Below the pieces are notes generated by a model. It searched no databases and was not told the DNA's origin. It saw only the letters and a program-made list of their open reading frames with translations. Source: Segetibacter sp. 3557_3 (lineage in GTDB: Bacteria; Bacteroidota; Bacteroidia; Chitinophagales; Chitinophagaceae). Taken from it: a DNA stretch of 64,000 nucleotides. Every line of letters begins with the position of its first letter. Within the stretch, counting starts at the first letter, position 1. The position numbers and the translations under genes are program-made. Below are positions 1 to 8,596 of the stretch, in pieces. The stretch is from assembly GCF_004354985.1 (NCBI RefSeq), contig NZ_SMSK01000022.1, positions 24,281-88,280 of the forward strand, read 5' to 3'.

Positions 1-115
1 GAATAAAATACCTTTCAAGGAAATAATTGTAAGCGCAAAAATATCCCAGCAGCATGAGAAGGTGAAAAGTATTTCAGGTATCCTGGTGCGCAATACCCCC
101 TCACATAAGAAACCC

Positions 116-1909
116 TTAGAATATACTTACATAGCCAAGGTGTATTTTAGACTGCCTGAGGCTGAAGTCCAGGTCGTTTCTTTTTCCAGCAGCAATACTC
201 AGGTTAAAGATCCCACCCTTTGTTTCAACAGCTAAGCCAACTCCCCCACCTACATAACGATTTCCGCGAGCGTTTTTGATGCTTTTATTTTGGCTCCATC
301 CAAAGTCACTAAATCCGAAGAAGTACGAATTTAACCCAAGCAAGTACCGGTATTCGAATGTACCCACGGCATACCGGCTTGTAAAAATCGACTCTTCATC
401 AAAGCCCCTCAATAGTCGGTAACCCCCAATTTGAAAAAGTTCGTTTCTAAAGTAATTGGGACTTTCAAACCAACCGGCATTGAGCCCGGTTTTAATCACA
501 GCCTGCTTGCCAATCGGAAAGTAGTGTGCTCCCCTAAGCCTCAGGCGTACCTGGTAAGCATTTAATTTAAGCGTATCGTAGAGCCGACCGTAATTGTATG
601 CCGTATCTTTTATCTGGAGAACCGTATTATTTCGCCGTATCTTCTTGTTGCCCGCACTTGCGAAAAGTTCCAACTCGTTGCCCCGCCTGGGATTAAACCG
701 GTAATCAGTATTGGTGTATGTATATTCTACCCCTAAACTTACAGAGCTAACATCTACAACATCCGGGAGCGTTTTAAAAGCCTTGATCCGGGCAGTATCA
801 ACTTCTAAAATGTTTGTACGGTTGTTTTGGATCACCAGTTTACCTGTTTGCCCCGAAGCTAAACTATACATTAACCCGGCTTCTGTGCTGATGTTCAGGT
901 AAGCTGAGTCGCGTTTATATAAGTCGAAGCTAAAGTCGATGCCAAAAGGAGAATTGAACAAATAAGGTTGCTGGTATTGAAGGTTTAGGCGTGGCGACTT
1001 AGGCTGTATCTGCTGCCATACGACACCAATATTTTCACCTCCGCCAAACGCATTCTGCAGTTGCAGGTTGGCATCCACCGTAAACAACAACTTACCACCA
1101 GTTTGCTGATTGGCAGGAAAAAACCCTGCGATAACATCCACCTGGTTGCTTTTCCTGGGTTTTAAGTAAAGGTTTAGGATACTCCCGGTACTTAACATCG
1201 TCAGATCCCATGGCTGTTCTTGCTCCAGGTACGGTAATTCTAATAGCCGCTGGTTAACTTTCTCCAGCTTTTCTCTCCGGTATATACTTCCGCGTTCAAT
1301 TGCCAAATACCGGTGTATGAAGTTTTTCGATATTTTGGCTGAGCCAAAAATTCGTACACTATCAAAACGGTAGGGTATGCCTTTATCAAGAAGCACAAAG
1401 GCACTAACCTGCCCCGGTCTAAGGCTTATGCTGTCGAGCATTAGCCTGGCAAATGGATAGCCGTTGTTTTCCAGATGTGACAACAGTTTTTGCTGCAGCT
1501 CACGATATTGCGAAAAGTTTAATGGTTGATTGTTTGCGATCTTATAGCCGGCATCATCCAGTAAGGTGCGATCAACTTCTTTGATGCCAATGGCACGGTT
1601 TCCAAAATGCGCACCGGTATAAACCGATACATAACTTATACTGTCGTTGACACTCGAACTATCAACTGAACCGGCCAGGTAACCTCCTGCCTGGAGTATA
1701 GCAGGTAGGCGCGAAATGAATGCTGTTGACTCAACCTTATTGCCAAACGAGGTTTTGAGTTTAAGTTCATTGCTAATGCGTGCACTGTCTCCATCAATAA
1801 AATGATAGACCATCCGGTGCGACCCTTGCGAAAAAGAAGGCCGCGGTACCAGCACCCAGATTAACAATAATCCAAACACCCACACGCGATATCCGGGTAA
1901 CTTTGCCAT
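116..1909 (-). CDS. Omp85/BamA-TamA-like outer membrane protein
   Basis: A 597-residue protein with a signal peptide (residues 1-27, ending near PSFSQ), a POTRA-like stretch in the first half (around IPYRFDSVRIFG) and a C-terminal beta-barrel rich in alternating aromatic residues. It carries the RLLRGFDEES segment, which matches the conserved RGF loop motif of Omp85 proteins, and ends in Phe, as barrel proteins often do. The family inserts or moves proteins across the outer membrane; which substrate this one serves cannot be told. I start it at the ATG at 1909 because the signal peptide begins there; a longer frame to 1951 would overlap hemW. A weak -7-like box (TTGTTTTG) ends 4 nt before this ATG. 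Family call secure, subfamily uncertain. Confidence 0.82.
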   Translation of the reverse strand: MAKLPGYRVWVFGLLLIWVLVPRPSFSQGSHRMVYHFIDGDSARISNELKLKTSFGNKVESTAFISRLPAILQAGGYLAGSVDSSSVNDSISYVSVYTGAHFGNRAIGIKEVDRTLLDDAGYKIANNQPLNFSQYRELQQKLLSHLENNGYPFARLMLDSISLRPGQVSAFVLLDKGIPYRFDSVRIFGSAKISKNFIHRYLAIERGSIYRREKLEKVNQRLLELPYLEQEQPWDLTMLSTGSILNLYLKPRKSNQVDVIAGFFPANQQTGGKLLFTVDANLQLQNAFGGGENIGVVWQQIQPKSPRLNLQYQQPYLFNSPFGIDFSFDLYKRDSAYLNISTEAGLMYSLASGQTGKLVIQNNRTNILEVDTARIKAFKTLPDVVDVSSVSLGVEYTYTNTDYRFNPRRGNELELFASAGNKKIRRNNTVLQIKDTAYNYGRLYDTLKLNAYQVRLRLRGAHYFPIGKQAVIKTGLNAGWFESPNYFRNELFQIGGYRLLRGFDEESIFTSRYAVGTFEYRYLLGLNSYFFGFSDFGWSQNKSIKNARGNRYVGGGVGLAVETKGGIFNLSIAAGKRNDLDFSLRQSKIHLGYVSIF

Positions 1910-1940
1910 TAGCAAAACAATTTTACCAAAGTTTCCCGAG

Positions 1941-3059
1941 ATGGCAGGCATTTATCTACATATACCCTTTTGTCGCAAAGCATGCCACTACTGTAATTTT
2001 CACTTTTCTACATCCACCTCAGCAATGCCGGAATTTATCCAGGCGTTGCTGTTAGAAATTGAACTCAGGAAACAATACCTCGGGCAACCCGTATCTACCA
2101 TATACTTCGGCGGTGGCACACCTTCATTGTTAAACGCTCAGGACCTCAGCCGCATACTCACCGCCCTGGAGCAACACTACACCATGGAACAGCCGGTAGA
2201 AATTACCCTTGAAGCAAACCCCGACGACATCACGTTGGAGAAACTGCTGTCCTGGAAGCAGTTGGGTATTAACCGGCTGAGTATTGGCGTACAGTCGTTT
2301 TTCGACCAGGACCTTGCCTGGATGAACCGTGCTCATAACGCAAGCGAAGCTTTAAACGCCCTTTCACTCGCACGCCAACAAGGGTTTAATATTACCATCG
2401 ATCTTATTTACGGTACGCCTACCCTTACGGACGAGCAATGGCAAACCAACGTGCAAACAGCAATCTCAATGGGTATCCCACATATCTCCTGTTATGCACT
2501 TACCGTTGAAAAGGGCACCGCCCTCGACAAAATGATCGCCAGGCAAAAAGTACCCGGCGTAGATACCGACAAGCAGGCCCGGCACTTTGAGTTACTGGTG
2601 CATTGGATGACGGCAGCGGGATATAATCACTACGAAATTTCAAATTTTTCACTACCGGCATTCGAAAGCAAACACAACAGCAGTTACTGGCAGTCCAAGC
2701 CATATATCGGTTTTGGCCCATCCGCGCATTCTTTCAATGGTTTCAGCAGGCAATGGAACATCGCTAATAATGCCTTATATATTCGCAGTATCTCAAAGGG
2801 TGAAATTCCCGCAGAGGTAGAGTTGCTTTCTGAAGCCGATCAACTTAACGAATACGTGATGACAAGTCTCCGTACTTCAGGGGGTATAAATCTTCAAACG
2901 GTTGACGAGAAATGGGGTGCGAACCAGGCTCATCGAATTGTTAGCGGAGCCCGAAAATATCTGGAAGGCGAGCACGCCGAGATCAGCAATTTTCACCTGA
3001 AACTAACGAATAAAGGAAAACTGCTGGCGGATGGTATTGCTGCAGATCTGTTTGTATGA
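1941..3059 (+). CDS. hemW: HemW, radical SAM heme chaperone
   Basis: A 372-residue radical SAM protein. The cluster motif CRKACHYC (CxxxCxxC) lies at residues 11-18, followed by YFGGGTPS, a SAM-binding glycine motif, and RLSIGVQSF. The downstream HemN-type C-terminal domain (HNSSYW, then GFGPSAHSF) is present. Proteins of this length without the coproporphyrinogen oxidase N-terminal extension are HemW, which binds heme and is thought to deliver it to target proteins. They are often misnamed coproporphyrinogen III oxidase. It diverges from the Omp85 gene with only about 30 nt between starts, so the two promoters must overlap. Confidence 0.9.
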   Translation: MAGIYLHIPFCRKACHYCNFHFSTSTSAMPEFIQALLLEIELRKQYLGQPVSTIYFGGGTPSLLNAQDLSRILTALEQHYTMEQPVEITLEANPDDITLEKLLSWKQLGINRLSIGVQSFFDQDLAWMNRAHNASEALNALSLARQQGFNITIDLIYGTPTLTDEQWQTNVQTAISMGIPHISCYALTVEKGTALDKMIARQKVPGVDTDKQARHFELLVHWMTAAGYNHYEISNFSLPAFESKHNSSYWQSKPYIGFGPSAHSFNGFSRQWNIANNALYIRSISKGEIPAEVELLSEADQLNEYVMTSLRTSGGINLQTVDEKWGANQAHRIVSGARKYLEGEHAEISNFHLKLTNKGKLLADGIAADLFV

Positions 3060-3080
3060 TCGTTGCTGCATCTGCTATAT

Positions 3081-3194
3081 TCAACTGCCCTCAGGGTGCT
3101 TATTATCAAGTCCTGATTTGATGGCATTGATCAGCACAACTATAAAAAGCAGTGCTAGAGATGCAGAACCTAATAAGGTAAATGAAACGGGCAT
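3081..3194 (-). CDS. 37-residue single-pass membrane microprotein
   Basis: A short frame starting MPVSFTLLG and ending in HPEGS. Residues about 4-24 form one hydrophobic helix; the tail is polar. It starts 20 nt after the gpsA stop on the same strand, so it is probably the last gene of a gpsA transcript. I do not recognise a family. The clean hydrophobic segment, ATG start and tight spacing argue for a real gene, but length alone cannot prove it. Confidence 0.5.
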   Translation of the reverse strand: MPVSFTLLGSASLALLFIVVLINAIKSGLDNKHPEGS

Positions 3195-3214
3195 ACTTAA
3201 AGTTACCAGATAGT

Positions 3215-4216
3215 TTATTGAAGTATCGTCTCTATTTTGTTAAAGCCCTCTCCGGCCGGAAGATGTTCCCACAGGATTTTGAAAATGGTCTCAGCAATGG
3301 GCATTTCCGAACCAACTTTTTGGTTAATCAGGTATATACATTTACTCGCATTATAACCTTCCGCAACCATGTTAAGCTCCAGTTGCGCAGCCTTAACCGA
3401 GTAGCCTTTGCCAAGCATGTTGCCGAACGTACGGTTGCGGCTAAACAGGCTATAACACGTCACCAGCAGGTCGCCAAGATATACCGAGGCAGCATAATTG
3501 ATCTGGTCGATAACAGCGTGATCCGACACCAGCTTTCTAAGAAAAATCACCATTTCGTCGGCACTATTGGCAATATAAACACTCAAAAAATTGTCGCCGT
3601 ATTCTAGTCCGTGGGCTATCCCGGCGCCCAAAGCGTAAATGTTTTTCAAAACAGCAGCATACTGCACACCAAGAATATCGTGGTTAACAACAGTATTAAG
3701 GTAGTCGGTATTAAAGTGCGCAGCAATCTCCTTAGCAGCACCTTCATCGAGTCCGGAAAAGGTCAGATAAGATAGCTTTTCAGCAGCCACCTCTTCAGCA
3801 TGGCAGGGACCCAACACCGTAAAATATTGCTCAAGCGGCACATTGTAATTTTCCAGCAGATAATCATTCAGCAACTGATTGCAGGATGGCAGGATTCCCT
3901 TTATCGCCGAAATAATCTTTTTGCCCCTAAAGCTATCAGCCGGCAATTGTTTAAAAGCGGCGTCAACGTAGGCAGAAGGAATTGCCACAATCAAAACATC
4001 AGATTTCCGGACGACATCGCTGATGTTGGCGCTAAGCTGCAGCAGGGAGGTAACAAAATATGCGGAACCAAGGTAGTGTGGGTTGTGGCCACGATGTTGC
4101 AGGTGCCTGATTGTGTCTTCGTTCCGAACCCACCAATTTATCGAATGATTGCCGTCCGTAAGGATCTTTGCCAGCGCTGTCGCCCAACTACCACTCCCAA
4201 GAATTCCAAATTGCAT
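3215..4216 (-). CDS. gpsA: NAD(P)H-dependent glycerol-3-phosphate dehydrogenase
   Basis: A 333-residue cytoplasmic enzyme that reduces dihydroxyacetone phosphate to sn-glycerol-3-phosphate for phospholipid synthesis. The N-terminus holds the dinucleotide-binding GILGSGSWATALA motif. The C-terminal half has VLKNIYALGAGIAHGL, carrying the conserved catalytic Lys, and the usual helical substrate domain. Length matches the family. A good -7 box (TATGTTTG on the minus strand, 4236-4243) sits 19 nt before the ATG. The microprotein at 3081-3194 follows closely downstream. Confidence 0.95.
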   Translation of the reverse strand: MQFGILGSGSWATALAKILTDGNHSINWWVRNEDTIRHLQHRGHNPHYLGSAYFVTSLLQLSANISDVVRKSDVLIVAIPSAYVDAAFKQLPADSFRGKKIISAIKGILPSCNQLLNDYLLENYNVPLEQYFTVLGPCHAEEVAAEKLSYLTFSGLDEGAAKEIAAHFNTDYLNTVVNHDILGVQYAAVLKNIYALGAGIAHGLEYGDNFLSVYIANSADEMVIFLRKLVSDHAVIDQINYAASVYLGDLLVTCYSLFSRNRTFGNMLGKGYSVKAAQLELNMVAEGYNASKCIYLINQKVGSEMPIAETIFKILWEHLPAGEGFNKIETILQ

Positions 4217-4235
4217 ACAGGTGCTTTAGTTAAGG

Positions 4236-4243
4236 CAAACATA
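4236..4243 (-). promoter_or_regulatory. gpsA -7 promoter box
   Basis: On the minus strand this reads TATGTTTG, an exact fit to the Bacteroidota TAnnTTTG -7 consensus, ending 19 nt before the gpsA start. It would give a leader of roughly 13 nt. Confidence 0.55.
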
Positions 4244-4258
4244 CAGCCTGGGGTTTAC

Positions 4259-4288
4259 AAAAAAATAAGGAAGGTTGTCCTTCCTTAT
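4259..4288 (-). terminator. Rho-independent terminator after the HlyD-type gene
   Basis: A 10-bp perfect stem (ATAAGGAAGG / CCTTCCTTAT) with a 4-nt loop. On the minus strand it is followed by a run of T, and it lies 22 nt beyond the stop of the adaptor gene at 4310. Confidence 0.8.
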
Positions 4289-4309
4289 CAAAGTTGAAAT
4301 CAAAATAAT

Positions 4310-5677
4310 TTAGTCTTTCTTCTCGTCAAAAACGTTTTCTTTTGGTACCACTTTCACTTTATCACCCTCCTTTAAGGTTTTACTCACCACGCTGTAAGGC
4401 CCTGTAACAACCATATCCCCCTCCTTCAAACCACCGAGTATTTCAATATTGTTGATGTCCTGTATATCGGTGCGAACCTTAACCTTCTTCACGGTCATAT
4501 CTTTTTGCACAATAAAAACCACCTCTTCAATGTCGTCATCAGAGCCGGTGTTGTTGTCTTTATTGTCGGATGGGCCACCCTCTTTTTCTTTGGAATCCTT
4601 TTTATCACTATTCTTATCCCTGGTCGTTACGGCATTTATGGGTACCGATAAGGCTGAAGGATGGGTTTTGGTCTGGATATCTGCACTCGCATTCATCCCT
4701 GGTCTAAACGGAAAAGCTCGGCCCTTTCGATTAACTAAAAGATCTGCATAGCTCTCGGGCAAAAGCCTGATGTGCACCTTATAGTTGGTAACATCGGTAG
4801 TGCCTCCCGACTGCGAAAGTGCTGCCGAAGTATTGCTGCTTGCAATCTTTGTAACCAAACCCTTAAATTTCTTTTTGTTATATGCGTCCACCTCTACTAT
4901 CGCGCTATCACCCAGGTGCACTTTTGGAATATCATTTTCACCTACATCAACCCGAACCTCTATCAAATCCATGTTTGCTACCCGCAGCATTTCGGTTCCG
5001 GCCATTTGCGCCGTACCAACTACCCTTTCGCCTTTTTTAACGGCAAGCAAGCTTACAATCCCGTCCATAGGTGCCACCAGTGTTGCACGGCTTACATCTT
5101 TGTTTGCACGACTAAGTTGTGCCCTAGCGCTTTGCACCGACGCCTGGGTTCCGCGGATACCCGCAAGAGCAGCCTGGTATTGTGCCCGCGAGGTTTTAAA
5201 TGCCTGGTCCGCCTGCTCAAATTCTGCACGGGAAATCACTTTATCATCAAGCAACTGTTTTTGCCTGTTGTAGGTCACCTCGGCCTGGTCCATTGTCGCC
5301 TTAAGTGACCCCAGCTGGGCAGTTGAATTCATTACCTGTGCCTCCATCTGGCTAACACCTGCTGATGCCTGGTCACGCTGTGTATTATAGATATCTGCGT
5401 AAATACGCGCAAGCACCTGGCCTTTGCGTACGCTATCACCCTCTTCAACATTCAGTTCCACAATCTCACCACTAATGTCCGGGCTAACCTTTACTTCTAT
5501 CTCGGGGTATATCTTACCGCTGGCGTTTACCGTTTCTATAATGGTTTTTTTACTGGCGCTTTCAGCCGTAATCTTTATCCCTTCTTCTTTGCCAATAACC
5601 CCGGTTTTCTTAAAAGCAATAAGCACTACGATCACCAATACCAGGATACCAATGATCCACGCTAGTTTTTTGTTCAT
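4310..5677 (-). CDS. Efflux periplasmic adaptor subunit (HlyD/MacA type)
   Basis: A 455-residue membrane fusion protein. One N-terminal membrane anchor (about residues 5-22), a barrel-sandwich half (ASGKIYPEIEVKVSPDISG, then LNVEEGDSVRKGQVLA), a long coiled-coil hairpin at about residues 85-190, and the second lipoyl half (LVAPMDGIVSLLAVKKGERV). The C-terminal part contains a charged low-complexity insert (about residues 352-386, rich in Lys, Asp, Ser and Gly). It would link an inner-membrane pump to a TolC channel. The TolC gene is directly upstream, but no MacB or RND pump lies in the window. The gap to tolC is 223 bp and holds a dispersed repeat copy. Confidence 0.88.
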   Translation of the reverse strand: MNKKLAWIIGILVLVIVVLIAFKKTGVIGKEEGIKITAESASKKTIIETVNASGKIYPEIEVKVSPDISGEIVELNVEEGDSVRKGQVLARIYADIYNTQRDQASAGVSQMEAQVMNSTAQLGSLKATMDQAEVTYNRQKQLLDDKVISRAEFEQADQAFKTSRAQYQAALAGIRGTQASVQSARAQLSRANKDVSRATLVAPMDGIVSLLAVKKGERVVGTAQMAGTEMLRVANMDLIEVRVDVGENDIPKVHLGDSAIVEVDAYNKKKFKGLVTKIASSNTSAALSQSGGTTDVTNYKVHIRLLPESYADLLVNRKGRAFPFRPGMNASADIQTKTHPSALSVPINAVTTRDKNSDKKDSKEKEGGPSDNKDNNTGSDDDIEEVVFIVQKDMTVKKVKVRTDIQDINNIEILGGLKEGDMVVTGPYSVVSKTLKEGDKVKVVPKENVFDEKKD

Positions 5678-5764
5678 GAGTTTTGTATTGAGGATGACCG
5701 GGTAACTGAGACGTTCCCTGCTCCTGTTTAAATTTTTTTTGTACTGAGCACTACCGCTTTGGGA

Positions 5765-5792
5765 AACATCGTTGTGTCACTCCCTTGTACGG
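5765..5792 (+). repeat. Dispersed dyad repeat, copy 1
   Basis: Intergenic copy of the repeat AACATCGTTGTGTCAC followed by TCCCTTGTACGG. The core here is GTGTCAC instead of GCGTCGC; both are odd-centred palindromes. It lies between the tolC stop and the adaptor start. Other copies are near 13433, 19491, 46595, 50907 and 61711. Confidence 0.7.
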
Positions 5793-5900
5793 TTACTGCT
5801 TTATTCGGCTTTAATCCCGACCCGCAATATCTGGCTATTGAACAGATCCGGCTTGGGCACAACCGCGGGTTGTAAATGTAATACACAGAATACCTGTTAC

Positions 5901-7325
5901 CTATAATTTTAATCCGAGTCCTTTATAGAACTCGAGCACCTTCAATTTGAAAACAAAATCGTATCGATTACTTACCTGTTCAATTTTAGCCCGGTAGAGA
6001 TTGCTTTGGGTAATCAAAAAGTCTAGAGTGCCTAGCAAACCGATATCAAAGCGCTTTTGCGAAAAATCAAGGGCTCTCTGCGATGCCTCCACGTTTTTCA
6101 CCGACGCATTGTATTTCTGCAACGATGCATAAGCCGTTTGATAAGCGTTGTAGATGTTTGCTTTTAGGTCAAGCTTTTGCTGTTCGTCCTGTAATTCGTA
6201 CTGTACAACATTGATTTTTGCTCTTTGCCATTGTGTTCTGGCGGCGCCTGCGTTAAAAACGGGGAAGTTCAGGCTTAACCCAAGACTTTGACCAAAGTTC
6301 CGGTTCAACTGGCTAAACAGGGGAATGCCTTCGTACCCCATTACTCCAAATTGTGGTGCAAAAACAGGTACCTGGCTCCCATTAATCAACACGTACGACG
6401 ACGTAGCTTTATCGGGCATGGCACCAAACACCGGGCTTTTGGCATTCACAAAACGGGTATTAAGTCCGGCAAAAGCAGTCAGCGTCGGGTACATGGCTCC
6501 TCTTGCACTTGCTACCAGCCTTTTAGATGCATCAATCCTGATGGTATTCATTTGCTGCGCCGGTTGTGTGGTGAGGGCCAGTTTGTACACGGCATCCGGT
6601 TGCAGATCAAGAATGCTTTCAACAGGTATCTGTTCAACAGAGGGCGACTCGATGTCAAACGGAGCAGCGATGTCAAGGTTGAGGTAAGACTTCAGCGTTA
6701 TAAAACCCTGCTCAACCAGCGATTGGGCCTCCAGGAATGCGGAAGTATCACGCGCAACCTGTGCCTCAATTTGCAGCGCATTCAATTCGGGTTGCGATCC
6801 TGCATTTACGAGCTTGCGGGTAAGCGATAATTGCGCTTTGGACTGGTTTAGCTGAACTTCACTAATCCTAACCTGCTCACGCCGAAGCATAATTTGCAGG
6901 TAAGCATTCGCTACCAGCAAGCCAATGTCGTTTTTTGCTTTATCAACACCTACAGCGTCAGCCTCGGCAAAAAGCTCGTTTGCGGCAATGTTATTCTTAC
7001 GTACTCCCCAGTTGAAAATGGTGTATCCCGATTGAACCCCCATGCTCCCGGAAAAAAAGTTTGCGCTCTCCAGTGTACCTGTTGTGGGGTTCTCGTTCAA
7101 ACCGTGCTGGTAACTTCCCGAAAGAGAGCCACCCAGGGTCGGTAATAAGGTTAACCTGGTCTGGTTTGCCGTAAGCCGCGAAGATGAAGCCTGTGCTTCT
7201 GCCTGCTTCACAGTAATATTATTCACCATGGCGTATTCCACGCACCGGCGCAGGTCCCATTTCTCCTGCCCGAAAGCCGAAGAAACAAGCAGGGTAAGTA
7301 AAAGGGTAAAAAGTCGATGGATCAT
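5901..7325 (-). CDS. TolC-family outer membrane efflux channel
   Basis: A 474-residue protein starting MIHRLFTLLLTLLVSSAFGQ, a clear signal peptide cleaved near AFGQ. The mature part shows the duplicated TolC/OEP helical pattern, beginning WDLRRCVEYAMVNN, with repeated heptads and the second half starting near VYKLALTTQPAQQ. It forms the outer-membrane duct of a tripartite exporter with the HlyD-type adaptor downstream. I chose the ATG at 7325: the longer frame to 7349 would include the -7 box TATTTTTG, which ends 5 nt before this ATG, suggesting a leaderless or nearly leaderless mRNA. Confidence 0.88.
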   Translation of the reverse strand: MIHRLFTLLLTLLVSSAFGQEKWDLRRCVEYAMVNNITVKQAEAQASSSRLTANQTRLTLLPTLGGSLSGSYQHGLNENPTTGTLESANFFSGSMGVQSGYTIFNWGVRKNNIAANELFAEADAVGVDKAKNDIGLLVANAYLQIMLRREQVRISEVQLNQSKAQLSLTRKLVNAGSQPELNALQIEAQVARDTSAFLEAQSLVEQGFITLKSYLNLDIAAPFDIESPSVEQIPVESILDLQPDAVYKLALTTQPAQQMNTIRIDASKRLVASARGAMYPTLTAFAGLNTRFVNAKSPVFGAMPDKATSSYVLINGSQVPVFAPQFGVMGYEGIPLFSQLNRNFGQSLGLSLNFPVFNAGAARTQWQRAKINVVQYELQDEQQKLDLKANIYNAYQTAYASLQKYNASVKNVEASQRALDFSQKRFDIGLLGTLDFLITQSNLYRAKIEQVSNRYDFVFKLKVLEFYKGLGLKL

Positions 7326-7330
7326 AACCT

Positions 7331-7338
7331 CAAAAATA
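7331..7338 (-). promoter_or_regulatory. tolC -7 box abutting the start codon
   Basis: Minus-strand TATTTTTG, exact to TAnnTTTG, with only AGGTT between it and the ATG. A TTTG lies 17 nt upstream as a possible -33 element. Transcription would begin at or next to the start codon. Confidence 0.55.
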
Positions 7339-7425
7339 ATATAAATCATTTCTTACAAACGAATTATCGGTTAAAGGGAGAAAGCACCGCAATTCGGATG
7401 TTGTTTTCGAGAGAAGCGGCTTTCC

Positions 7426-8592
7426 CTATAGCTGCATTTTTGTAAAAGCCTGTTCCAGGTCGCCAACAATATACTCCGGCTCTTCCAGACCCACGTATAA
7501 CCTGATCATTCTTTGCGCAGGATCCGAAGCATCAAAGTCCTCTGCCGGCTTACCCGCGCAACCCGGAATAATCAACGACTCATAGCCACCCCAACTTACC
7601 GCCATAAGCACGTGTTTAAGCGATTCGCAAAAAGTTTCGATTTCTTCCAGCTTATCAGCTTTAATCACGAACGTCAACAGCCCTCCTGCTTTTTTCATTT
7701 GCTTCGCCGCTAATGCATACTGGTCAAACGACTGATCAAGTGGAAAAAGTACCCGTTCTACCCTGGGGTGTCCTTTCAGAAATGCAATAACCTTTTCAGC
7801 AGTCGCGGAAATCCGCTCAAGACGAACCCCCAGGGTACGCAATCCCCTCAACAACAACCAGGCGTTAAATGGCTGAATACCGCTGCCGATATTCATGTAT
7901 TCACTATTAAATATTCTTTCAATCATCTGGCTGCTCCCGCTTAACACACCTGCAACCACATCGCTGTGGCCGCTAATATACTTTGTAGCCGACTGAATGC
8001 CAAGATCGATCCCCAGGACTATTGGTTGCTGGTATAAAGGGGTACAATAACTATTGTCGCAAATGGTTATAATGTCGCGTTGTTTAGCCAGCCCTGCTAC
8101 CGCAGCAAGATCCTGTATAGCATAGTCCCAGCTATTTGGGCTCTCCAGGTAAATCACCCTGGTTTCGGGGCGAATAGCTTTTTCAAAATTTTCTGTAAAC
8201 CTTCCGTCAACGTATGTGGTGGTAACATTGAAACGGGGGAGTATATCATTAAACATCCGCTGTGCCCAGGTATATGGCTTTTGAACTGAAACGATGTGAT
8301 CACCCGCCTTTACGTTTGCCAGTACAGCGGCAAATATTGCAGCTGCGCCGCTGTTAAACACCAGGCAATCTTCTGCACTGTCCAGTGCTGCCAGTTTTTT
8401 CCGGAGCATGTCAACAGTGGGGTTTAGGCCCCTGCTGTACAGGTATGTCGAATACTCATTTGAAAACGCCGCACGCATATCGTTAACCTTGCTAAAGGCA
8501 AAGTTGCTCGTTTGAATTATTGGCGGAGCTACCGCATTGAAGTACTGTTCGCGTTCTTCTGCAAATTCATTCAAGATAAAAGAAGTATCCAT
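7426..8592 (-). CDS. PLP-dependent trans-sulfuration enzyme (cystathionine lyase/synthase family)
   Basis: A 388-residue Cys/Met-metabolism PLP enzyme. Visible family marks are the YSRGLNPT motif (residues 52-59), the substrate/PLP loop FNSGAAAI (79-86), the Asp of CDNSYCTP (179) and the Schiff-base lysine K204 in SATKYISGH. Members cleave or build cystathionine, methionine or related thioethers; motifs alone do not separate gamma-synthase, beta-lyase and gamma-lyase. The active-site tyrosine usually seen in the LEsPtNP-like loop region is replaced here by LESPNSW, so specificity may differ. It is the second gene after a permease, 4 nt apart, which suggests joint uptake and breakdown of an amino acid. 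Confidence 0.85.
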   Translation of the reverse strand: MDTSFILNEFAEEREQYFNAVAPPIIQTSNFAFSKVNDMRAAFSNEYSTYLYSRGLNPTVDMLRKKLAALDSAEDCLVFNSGAAAIFAAVLANVKAGDHIVSVQKPYTWAQRMFNDILPRFNVTTTYVDGRFTENFEKAIRPETRVIYLESPNSWDYAIQDLAAVAGLAKQRDIITICDNSYCTPLYQQPIVLGIDLGIQSATKYISGHSDVVAGVLSGSSQMIERIFNSEYMNIGSGIQPFNAWLLLRGLRTLGVRLERISATAEKVIAFLKGHPRVERVLFPLDQSFDQYALAAKQMKKAGGLLTFVIKADKLEEIETFCESLKHVLMAVSWGGYESLIIPGCAGKPAEDFDASDPAQRMIRLYVGLEEPEYIVGDLEQAFTKMQL

Positions 8593-8596
8593 AGAA

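Noticed and set aside
1..235. Open plus-strand frame at the left edge
   Set aside because: Much of it lies antisense to the Omp85 gene; the 115 bp outside that gene are too short to support a call.
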